Of a DNA stretch of 16,091 nucleotides, positions 1 through 8,756 are shown piece by piece. Numbering within the stretch: the stretch's first letter is position 1; each line of letters begins with the position of its first letter. The translations under genes and the position numbers were made by a program. The stretch comes from Rhodocollybia butyracea (taxonomy: Eukaryota; Basidiomycota; Agaricomycetes; Agaricales; Omphalotaceae): positions 1-16,091 of the forward strand of contig JADNRY010001160.1 of NCBI GenBank assembly GCA_015501585.1. The letters are read 5' to 3'. Below the pieces are notes generated by a model, which saw nothing but the letters and a program-made list of their open reading frames with translations, was not told the origin of the DNA and did no database searches.

Positions 1-782
1 CGCCCTCTGAGGAAGATTCGGGTCACCGTTTGCGGAACTAGATGCACTTTATCTACAAATTTTATCAAGTCACAAAAGTAGTGTCTCACTACTTCGACGA
101 ATTCTTGTACTATCATACTGTGTCCAGGTCAACTTGACACCAGTATCTTTACTGATATTCTTGGTATTCCTTTGGGTACTCTACATGCTACTCTGTCTGG
201 TGTTCACTCTCTTTTTGAACCTCCATCCCTCTTGAATCGCGCTTCCAGTTCTGTCATGCATCATTTACTGAATTTCTTCTTGACCACAAACGGTCCCTTG
301 GCTTTTTCATTGACAAACCAATTCATCATGACAACATGGCACAATCCCTGCTGGATTTTCAAACTCGACATTACGCTTCTGGGGGCTCAGTTTGGGAAGA
401 TTTATTTGCCAAATTTACTGGAGTTAATGCTCAAGAATTTCTCCGCTCGCGTCCAGATCCACCCTCTCCGTTGTCCCATCCATTTTACTCTTGGGTCTAC
501 CACTGTTTACTGGCAGCTGGTAGTAACCAGCTAATGGCCAAAATTGATGCATATATTGACAGTATTATGCAGACACAGTGGTGTGTAATGAATAGTTTCT
601 TTGATATAACTGAGGTTTGGGAACGATATCGGGTAGGCTTCCATATGAATTCAGAAATCCCGCTAATTCAAGCTTCTTGCTTAGGACAAATGTGGGCCAA
701 GTCTGCGCCGATTTATGACTATTCATGCACAGAGATATCCAAGAGCAGGAAAACCCCCGATGTAAGCAAATGCTCATTATAA
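1..782 (+). pseudogene. NACHT-domain (NLR-like) protein, C-terminal fragment, frame-broken
   Basis: No frame is open throughout, but three consecutive frames join into one recognisable protein. Frame 2 (about 11-126) carries a segment starting PFAELDALYLQILSS. Frame 1 (about 130-225) carries DILGIPLGTLHATLSGVHSL. Frame 3 (about 230-782, stop TAA 780-782) carries FCHASFTEFLLDHKRS. From family knowledge, this order (FAELDALY, then the LGLxLGTVHxxLxxLHSL type, then HASFxEFLLD) follows the NTPase core in the large NACHT/NLR-like families of agaricomycetes, which are thought to act in non-self recognition and cell death. The P-loop would lie left of the window. Each join needs one extra base, at GG 127-128 and CCC 227-229. 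The last 90 or so residues are not recognised. No intron of normal size fits either break. It may be a true remnant or an intact gene with base-call errors; the family call is moderately firm. Confidence 0.6.
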
Positions 783-1338
783 ATTGTCGAAGCTTAAGGG
801 GTGTCTACTAATCTGAGCTTGAAATAGAGCTATCCACCATGATATATCATCAGCTGACTTTAAGGACTGGCCAGTTCCACTATCAGCTCCCAAGGCACGG
901 CGTGCGAAGCCTGCTTTAAGCTCTTAGAAAACGTCAGTAGTGTATCCAAACTTGATTAGCTGTTGAGTGATACACTCCACATTGACATCTCTATTTCAGG
1001 CAATAGTACCTGCATACCTTGAAACATGAGGTGGGCTAGCACTTAACATGAGAGACGGGATTCGAGAGGATTCGAGTACGAATTAAATTCAAATTCATTT
1101 CTAGAATTTAAAAAATCTTAAAAGGTAGAATAGCGTTCGTCATTTGGCAAACCTGTGGCCCCTTGCAACCTCTTGCGGCGGAACGGTGTATGTATTGATA
1201 TAAAATACCGGATAAGGTCTCAGCGGAAATGACTGACGGAAAAGTTAATGGTCCTACTTACTGCTGCCGATTCGGCATGAATTTGCGATAGCCAGCTTTG
1301 ACCTTACTAAATCGATAGCAAACTATATTCCTTGTATC
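783..1338. other. Intergenic region between NACHT fragment and SDR gene
   Basis: No open frame with coding character was seen. The stretch holds an A/T-rich patch (about 1080-1125) and a short direct repeat of GGATTCGAG (about 1058-1075). It must contain the 3' ends of two convergent transcription units, the NACHT fragment on the plus strand and the SDR gene on the minus strand. Confidence 0.5.
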
Positions 1339-2230
1339 TTACTTGAAGAATGAACGCATATATGCTATATACTCATCATCATTCTTAGACTCATATCTCG
1401 CCTTCAAGAACCCGCGTTTATCATCGCCGATGAAATACCGCAACTTGTCAGAACCATCCGTGGCAGCAGCATATATCAGCTCTGCTACGTCTTCTGACGA
1501 GACGGCGGCAGCAGCCACCATATTTTTGTATGACGTCGCAGTCTTGGCTAGAAAAGCGTCGTAAGAGGTCAACGTAGAGTCAACAGCCGCGTCACGCATG
1601 AAGCGTGCCACAAAGTTGTTTCCGGTGACACCACCATGGGGAACGACTGACTTGACAAATATGTTTTGCGAAGCAAGCTCGTAAGAGAGTGCTTCAGTAA
1701 ATCCCTCGAGGGCAAATTTGCTCGCAGAGTACATGGTTGTAAGCGGCATGGACCAAAAGCCTGCACCGGAGCTGACATTAATGATCCCCCCATGTTTGTT
1801 TTGGCGAAAGTGAGGGAGGATGGCGCGAATGACATCCATAACACCTGTTTGTCGGTGTGAGTAGATCAGGCTTTGGGGGGCACGCTATGAGGTAGTCCTC
1901 ACCAAAGACATTCACATCAAACTGCGCTTGAACCTGCTCAGGGGTCATGGCTTCGAATATCCCGTTCTGGCCGTATCCTGCATTGTTCAAGACAACATCA
2001 ATGGTGGTAAACTTTTCGATGCCGAATTGGATGGCAGGATTGATAGATGACTTTTCCTGGAGGTCGAGACGAGTAACTAACATACGCGATGGATCGAGCT
2101 CCTTGAGCTTGGTATCGCTTTCGGGAGTACGCATTGTGGCAATGACGTTCCAACCGCGCTGGTGAAAGAGCTGGGCAGAGGCAAGTCCAATACCCGAGGA
2201 TGCGCCAGTTATGAGGATGGTTTGAGGCAT
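1339..2230 (-). CDS. Short-chain dehydrogenase/reductase, classical SDR, two exons
   Basis: Exon 1 is 2230-1903 and exon 2 is 1844-1339, with a 58 bp intron (1902-1845, GTGAGG...ACAG). The spliced frame is exact and encodes 277 residues. The nucleotide-binding glycine motif TGASSGIG is at residues 8-15, NNAG at 82-85, and a complete catalytic tetrad at Asn107, Ser135, Tyr148 and Lys152 (YSASK). An Arg follows the second beta strand (ATMR, residue 34) where NAD-preferring enzymes usually have Asp, so NADP(H) use is likely. A PHGGVTGNNF stretch follows the active site, in the position where related oxidoreductases have a PG..TG motif. The overall pattern fits the 17-beta-hydroxysteroid-dehydrogenase-like SDRs common in fungi; the substrate cannot be read from sequence. 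No signal peptide or membrane segment, so probably cytosolic. The frame is undamaged, unlike most neighbours. Confidence 0.93.
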
Positions 2231-2283
2231 CTGTGCCAGCCGTTTGAAAGAGTTAAAGTGAGATAAAGCCGGGAGAATCGGTT

Positions 2284-2292
2284 CTATTTAAG
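2284..2292 (-). promoter_or_regulatory. TATA-like element of the SDR gene
   Basis: Read on the minus strand this is CTTAAATAG, roughly 55-60 bases before the SDR start codon. A short pyrimidine-rich patch (CTTTAACTCTTTC) lies between it and the ATG. Position and composition suit a fungal core promoter, but this is judged by eye. Confidence 0.35.
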
Positions 2293-4338
2293 CACACATA
2301 TTTCGGTTAGCTTCCGGTAAACGCCCAATTCCCCTGCTTGCTGACCGATTGTACCGAGCCGCGCACCTCAAACCCCTGACCGAAGTGGGCCGCAAAATAC
2401 AGTCGTTCGTCAGTCTGCTGGAAAATACTATTTTGTCTCGACGGTCATTCTTCCAATTGATCAGCTGAACTTCTGAATAACTCATGAAACTTGAAGAGCA
2501 TAGTAAAGTTCCAGGTGATATCATGGAAACCAAGTACCGTAGCTTAAGCTTACAGTGGTGATGGCATATGTAGGGACTTAGTTCAAAAGAGCAGATTCAA
2601 ACGTTCTGTTTTGTATGCGCATTGCGCGTCGACGTGTAGCGTATGACTTTTCTTTGCTAGACGACTGGAACTTTTCGAAAGCTACTATAGTACCACATGT
2701 TCAATTCTGCGTATATAATCATAACTCTGTTGGCAGTGTTGAATCAGGACCACCAACGAAGCGCCATGAGCTACCCAGAATCGGGCTACACTCTTTATAA
2801 ACCCTTCGAGTGGCTTTCCAATATGTGTAATTGTTGGTTGTTCTGGTTCAAGTTTGCCAATGGCATTCTTTCGATGTTTACTTCACCGCTATTTTCTGAT
2901 ATCACGAATCCCAATATGTATATCATCTGAAGGAGTTTCGGTTTGCGAGGTCTGCTCTCTCTCTCTTCTTCTATGTTCGGCGATCTACAGCCTTTTCCTC
3001 CCTTTCCATTTTTTACTCAAATTTCCCTACCAGCTCTACCCTCCCAATCCTCATCACAGTCTGCAGGCCGGCAGTTGGTGATCTTCCTGCTATCAAGGTG
3101 ATCCTACCATCGATTCCACAATCCCGAAACCGATAAACCTTGGATCGTCGTGACTCGGAGGTTCTAAACTTCTAATCTGAATCGCTGAAGTTGTACCTAT
3201 GGCCGCACACATGTAGTTCTTTTGGCGTCCTCCATGCGAACAAAAGGATAATTATAACTCCGGGATATCGCAGTACAACAACGGGGCGTGGCTGGCCATC
3301 GAAACGGTGGATCAGTCATCCAGAGCCGTAGGCCTAGTCCCTGTCTCTGGTCCTGATGCCTTACCGACGAAGATCGTCATGCTTTCCAGGAAACAAGCCA
3401 ATCCCCGGCCTTCAATTCGATTCTTGAACTTGATTATACAACATAATAATACAAATTACCAGAACTTTCATCTGTAGAACTCAAAGCTTCGTATCCTCCA
3501 ATCGGCAACCAGAATCTCGCCTCACGGAAAGTTATGCAACCTGGATTTGTCTTTTCCGTCACTGTCGTCGAATTTTTTAGTACCCTTATTGCCAAAATTG
3601 AAACTTACTCGGGAGCCATCAAAAAATGCTGCTTATCAAGTCTCTTTATCGCCCTCATTCCTTCAGTACCTTGACGACGTAGGCGAGTCCAGGCTTAGCT
3701 CTTGCCCCATTCTGTGTTCTCGTTCTCGTTAACTCGCAAGGCAAATGCAAAGGAACAATAGCACATGGGGTGGAGACGTGCCAGCCTGGGCGGTAGTAAT
3801 CAGCAAAGAAATAAGAACAAGGTCAGAGTCTCGCCTGCTTGAGGAGCAGATCAAGTTTTTGGAGTGTATTATACCCTTCGATTTTCTCGTGAGCTTCCCA
3901 GATGGTTTCGATTTACGAAAGAGATGCACTCTTTGGTCACGGTATCAACTTGGGATTAGGGGGACGGAATGCCTGACATTGCAAACGACGTCATACAAGA
4001 AGGTTCAAGTTATTTCAGCCAATCAAGCCAACAGACTCGGGAGTGGGGTATATCATTCTTTGAACAACCACCGCGGAGAGCTAAGCGCTAATCCTCCACG
4101 GCCTGCGGATGTCCATGTCTACATAGATGTGGGAGTGAACGTTAGTATTTTCCATTTATATGCGCGGGGAATGCGTTGCTGTTCACTCCGAGTAACAAGT
4201 ATGAGGCGGAATAAAAGTAATGACGGTGTAATATCTTATTCGGGTCGGACTTAGAAGTTACTTGTGTATGTTTCTTTTCCCTGGACTGAAGTACCAGAAA
4301 CGCGTTTACAACGTTGTCGGAAGAGTTCCGATCCGTGT
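2293..4338. other. 2 kb stretch with no recognisable gene
   Basis: Open frames here are short and none carries a recognised motif. The longest is a plus-strand frame at 3745-4254 (169 codons, ATG start) with no low-complexity bias or known signature; I do not call it a gene. A TATAAA at 2796-2801 is followed 140-260 bases later by a strongly pyrimidine-rich block (about 2950-3040). That combination resembles a fungal core promoter pointing right, but no protein follows. The region could hold a non-coding transcript, a gene of many tiny exons, or simply spacer. Confidence 0.45.
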
Positions 4339-4472
4339 TATTAATATTAATAGCGTCGGACATCGGGCCGAGAGCGTCTATAAAGCTTGACGGCGCAAGT
4401 CGAGGACCCCTTCTCCCCTTTCTTAAGGCGTTCGGCTTCACAACGAATTAACTCACTTTAACTCTCATCAAC
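4339..4472 (+). promoter_or_regulatory. Core promoter and leader of the URC1-type gene
   Basis: TATAAA at 4379-4384 lies about 90 bases before the start codon, followed by a C/T tract (4407-4424) and an A/C-rich leader ending TCATCAAC before the ATG. This is a textbook arrangement for filamentous fungi. A perfect 14-bp palindrome, TATTAATATTAATA (4339-4352), sits 26 bases upstream of the TATA box and could be a binding site for a dimeric regulator; that last point is inference. Confidence 0.6.
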
Positions 4473-6516
4473 ATGCCTGTAGTATCAGAAGCAGTCCTCA
4501 CACAGATCCTCTCACAATTGCAGTCGCTGCAGGTGGCGCAACAGGAGATGGGGGCCAAAGTAAGAATATCTACGATTCCCTGATCAAGCCCTAACAAGCT
4601 TGTTTAGCTTGAAGCTTTGACAAACTCAAACTCGCCTCCGTCTCCAGAACCTCGAGGTCTCCCTATCTCCCGGACGAACGGACGACAAACCAGTATCAGC
4701 AGCGTCGACGGAATCTCGCCCCTAGTAGCTTTGATTCTATCAGTTCAACTGTTGCTGGGATTGCAGAGTCGCCGATGAACGGTAGCGCCATCACAGACTC
4801 TCTCCAAGAACGCGAAAAGTCTCTGTACCCTGGTCGAGTTCTTCTAACGACTTACCCATCTCAGCATGGTATTCTTCCCTTCAACCTCACATGGGGTGCC
4901 GAGGACCCTGCTGTTCGAGGCCCTGTAATATGCTCCCGATTACCGTCCTCAATTAAAGTCCGTAATGCCATCGGAGCTCATTCAGGGAGTTATTCGATAT
5001 ATCGAGCATTGAGTATCGCTATGGGAAGTTTAGATCCCATGTATAAACCCAGTTATGAAATGACAGAACCTCCTGTGGATTTGGCAGTGCCATGTAAGAG
5101 CTGGTATGGTACAGAAGGCAAGAACATGAAGATTGTTAGTCTGGATCCATGGGGACATCTTGTACCTAGTGTTTGGCAGAAGGCGATTCAAGACAAGGTA
5201 GGCGGAACTATGAATATCAGTTTCCTTCCTCAACTCATATACGGTAGTCTGTTGGCGGTTTAGGTCTTGATATCCGTCCCTCCATCTCTGTCACCAAAGC
5301 GCATATCAAACTGAAGGAACTAGACGATTCAGTTAACAGGGGCGAATTATTCGTCGATGGTAAGATCGTGCTGAACACTGCGCCGTTCGAGGGAGTACTA
5401 GATCCTGGCGTCGAAGTAAACGTCTCGAAAGCTGCTGTAGACCCGATTTGGTACCTCCCAGGTGTAGCGGACAGGTTCGGAATGTAAGTCTTATCCTCTT
5501 TGTTATACATTTCCCTGTCACGGCAAGACTCCCGAAATGCTAATTCCTTATCTAGTTCCGAATCTCTCCTCCGCCGCGCGTTGTTCGAAGATACTGGTGG
5601 AATGTACCCAGAACTTATCACGCGACCTGATATAAAGGTATTCTTACCACCCATCGGTGGGCTAACTGTATATATCTGTGAGTTCCGATTCGACATTTTC
5701 GGCCTTCCACCCTCTCAACCCTTGTTATGAATCTTCCAGTTGGCAATCCATCTTTCCTGCGTGATCCCTCCAAAGTTCTTACCCTCCGAGTTCACGACGA
5801 ATGTAATGGCTCCGACGTTTTTGGCTCCGACATCTGCACTTGTAAACCCTACCTCGTTTACGCCATCGAAGAATGTATCCGGACTGCACAGGGGAGACAT
5901 CCTGATCAAATCCAGGCTGAGCGTGAACGCGTGAAGCAAAGTGGAGGAAGTGAAGTCGATGTGAACAACGTCGAGAAGGGCGCAGAGGGCGTAGGTGCTG
6001 TGGTGTATTTCAGGAAAGAGGGTAGGGCGTTGGGTGAAGTCACCAAGTACCTTGTGTACAACCTCCGCAAGAGGGGTGGTGACTCGGCTGATAGGTACTT
6101 TAAGAGTACGGAGATGGTGGCTGGGGTTAAAGATATGCGGTTCCAGGTGGGTTCTATTATAGTGGTTCAGCATGTCCATGTACTGATATCTTGTCTTGTA
6201 GGCTCTAATGCCCGATGTCCTACATTGGCTTGGCATAAACAAGATCGACAATATGGTGAGCATGAGTGACATGAAGTATGATGCAATTGTGGAGAGTGGA
6301 ATACCAATCTTGAAACGGTGAGTCCTGGCTGTACAATTATGGCCCGAATAATAAACCCCTCGTAGATACGATATACCCCCACATCTGATTCCACCCGACT
6401 CGCAAGTAGAAATCGACGCGAAGATCGCGAGTGGATACTTTAGCAGCGGGAAACAGGTTACACAGGAGGATCTGAAGAAGACGATTGGGAGAAGGTGGGA
6501 AGAGGTGGAACATTAG
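4473..6516 (+). CDS. URC1: GTP cyclohydrolase II-like protein, URC1 type (uracil catabolism)
   Basis: Introns read from GT-AG borders and frame continuity are 4560-4607 (branch CTAAC), 5198-5247, 5484-5555, 5678-5739, 6147-6201 and 6318-6365. Exons from 4775 to the TAG at 6514-6516 join in one clean frame. The protein has about 545-570 residues. Signatures in order: RGPVICSRLPSS and RNAIGAHSGSYSIYRAL near the N-terminal third, VSLDPWGHLVP, WYLPGVADRFG, FEDTGGMYPELITRPDIK, then the GTP cyclohydrolase II zinc site C-x10-C-x-C (DEC...ICTC, about residues 367-380) and EGRALGEVTKY (about 440). The long N-terminal half and EGRALG in place of the bacterial EGRGIG point to the URC1 branch, needed for the fungal uracil-degrading URC pathway, rather than riboflavin RIB1. 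The one doubt is the join near 4693-4775. Exon 2 must move to the next frame, either by one missing base in CCCC 4719-4722 (which reads smoothly) or by a 74 bp intron 4693-4766. Confidence 0.9.
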
Positions 6517-6693
6517 CGGATTAGTGTTAGCCGTGTACTTGTATTCTTGTAGCATCCGAATTCGAGTCTTTTACTACGTTTCTTCTTTTCTTCGCTAACT
6601 ACAAGTCCCCTACTAAAATTTAGCTTCACATGATCGTGCGACGCGTAACAGCTTGAGCGCCGACTTGGAGCGTCTGCATCTCACTTGAATAAC

Positions 6694-8455
6694 ATGGCAT
6701 TAGAGGGTTTTCAAGGTGCAAAGTCCACTATAGAACCATGTGTCTCCTAACTTCTTACAGGATCTGTGGTTGAAGTTTTGGACTTGTCCAAACAACCTGG
6801 CAACTATCTGTGCGAAAACTGTGGTGGTGGCCAGTCATTGGAATTTGATGTAGAGCGAATGAGCTGCGCCAAAATCATAAATGAAATACGCTCAGGCGTT
6901 CCTCCATCTCCTTCCAGGCTCGTGGACTTGGTTAAGCTGGTCTTCGAAACTCGGAGCATCCTGGATTGTTATGAGGCGGAGCTGGAGAGACTAAAAGGTT
7001 TTACTGACTTAATCGAAGGACGCATGACTCGAATCCGCTTATATCGAGAAGGAATTCTCTATATGGAAGCACCTGTCCGAAGGCTTCCCCAGGAAGTCTT
7101 GGGGGAAATCTTCAAGTTGATTTGCTGCGATCGAGAATCCAACGTTATAGTAGGCAGGCAAGCTAACTTGCGGCCTTTGATGATCAGTCAGGTCTGCAGC
7201 AGATGGCATGATCTAGTCACTTCCATGCTGCACTATGGTCCTCCTTCACAGTTGACTCTGAAAAGCTGAAATCTCCAGTATTCCGGCTCTTCATGGAGCG
7301 CTCTCGTTTATATCCCTTGACTTCGATATGAGAGTTACTACGCGTTATGGCATATCACTATCGAAATTCCTGTCACGGTCTTCTACTAGTCGATGGCGTT
7401 CAGCTATTTTTTACCAGCTCTTCACTGTATTATATCTGGCTGCAGGTGATCCAGTCTGAATTATTTTCACCCCCAGAACCTTTCCAGAGCTACGCCACTT
7501 CGAAATATCCCCTTATACCATGTCCACTCGGTGGCAAGTCCATACTCCAAACCATATGTTATTATTACCTGTCCTAGGTTGCGCTCTTTTGTTCTACATG
7601 GACTTGATGTTGAATTCAGATTCACTCATGTCTGTGATGCTGTTGAACACGTAACCTTGCGAAGGGTGTCCTCAACTCGAGTCTATAGCATCCTGAGGAG
7701 CTTTCCAAATGTCCGGGACATATGCCTCGAACTGAAAGAAGATGAAATATCACCAGAGTGGCAGCATCTTACTTTTCTTTGCGCGCGAAACCTGGAGATC
7801 CATATACCATGGGGTGGGGACTCTGATTTCTCAACGATGCTGGATAGTTTCACCATGCCTGGACTGACCCATCTCTTCTTGCAATCTGAAACCAGACATG
7901 CAACTCTCCAATCCTTTGTATTCTTAAGTTCTTGGATTGGTCATATGCAACCTCTTTGACTCATCTCTCCATCTGGCATGTTCCTTTCACTTCCAAGAAG
8001 ATAATGGAACTACTTCGTCTTTTACCAACCTTACTGAGTTTCAATTACAAGGAGGTTGACACTGAAGGAATCATGGTAAATCGATTGCTAATTGTGCTGA
8101 CCCTCCTCACCTGTGTGCTCCTGAGGACAAATATGATGGCGATAACAGAGAAGATGAAGAGTTTCTTCCTTCTGAAAATGAACAGGATCATCCACGCCTT
8201 ATGCTTCCAAACCTTCAAAAGCTTATTCTGACCATATGGTCAAGCAAGCTCACTCCACTTATCAATCTCCTTCGCTCGAGAAGAAGTTTGAATGGGTTGA
8301 ATATTCCTTTACCCTGTTTACAGAAGGTAGAACTCACACTTCGTTCATCTGTGGAAGATCGCAGATCCAGAAAGTTTGAAACTGGAGGTGCGAAGAGAGA
8401 AATTGAGAAATTTAGAGAGAGTTTAGATATATCTATTGACGTACCTGCCTATTAA
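6694..8455 (+). pseudogene. F-box-like domain protein with multiple frame breaks
   Basis: The ATG at 6694 begins a 22-nt exon, then a 45 bp intron (6716-6760, with CTAAC before the acceptor) leads into a long exon. An N-terminal CENC pair (Cys 25 and 28) is followed by a helix-rich stretch (about residues 45-100, with YEAELERL) and an F-box core at about 113-163: RRLPQEVLGEIFKLI...ISQVCSRWHDL. Downstream, leucine-rich pieces such as PRLRSFVLHGLD, TSLTHLSIWHVPF and LPNLQKLILTIW are typical of agaricomycete F-box/LRR-like proteins, which recruit substrates to SCF ubiquitin ligases. The frame changes at about 7228, 7322, 7573, 7929 and 8078, always as if one base were missing. An in-frame TGA lies at 7457-7459. 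The 8078 change could instead be a 50 bp intron (8076-8125), and the TGA could sit in a 42 bp intron (7446-7487). Stop TAA 8453-8455. The family is fairly sure; whether it is functional is not. Confidence 0.7.
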
Positions 8456-8756
8456 TCGAAGGTGTAAATTTTGTTGTTTTGGGCATATTATGTACTTACC
8501 CATAGTGTTAGGACTTGGAAGTTGGAACGTTGGAACTCCGTCTTTATCTTTTTATTTATATAAAATTTCTAGATTTGCAATGCGCCGCAATAAGCTGTCT
8601 TCGTTCGACGGACGCTGCCAGATCCCATTAACATTCATTACAAACAACTTGAAAAAGCGACAATAGATAAAAGTACAAAAATCCACCACTCAAAAGATGA
8701 AAGATCACTAGATAATGCAACTCAGTTCGACTACGCGCTCACAGTCCTTTTCGTTT
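8456..8756. other. Short intergenic region between convergent genes
   Basis: This lies between the 3' ends of the F-box-like gene (+) and the Scm3-like gene (-). It contains an A/T-rich patch around 8535-8570 that may serve 3'-end formation. No gene was seen. Confidence 0.5.

Noticed and set aside
3745..4254. 169-codon plus-strand open frame as a gene
   Set aside because: It has an ATG and decent length but no motif, no clear promoter close by and no coding-like pattern I could recognise; chance frames of this size occur in kilobase spacers.
5235..6272. Minus-strand open frames of 153 and 185 codons
   Set aside because: They lie antisense over well-supported URC1 exons and have no motif of their own; they are mirror images of its codon bias.
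1339..6516. A biosynthetic or catabolic cluster formed by the SDR and URC1 genes
   Set aside because: They are divergent, 2.2 kb apart, and no other pathway gene such as URC4 is present in the window.
7457..7459. In-frame TGA in the F-box gene as a recoded (selenocysteine) codon
   Set aside because: Fungi of this group are not known to use selenocysteine, and the locus has other breaks, so nonsense change, base error or a short intron are simpler.
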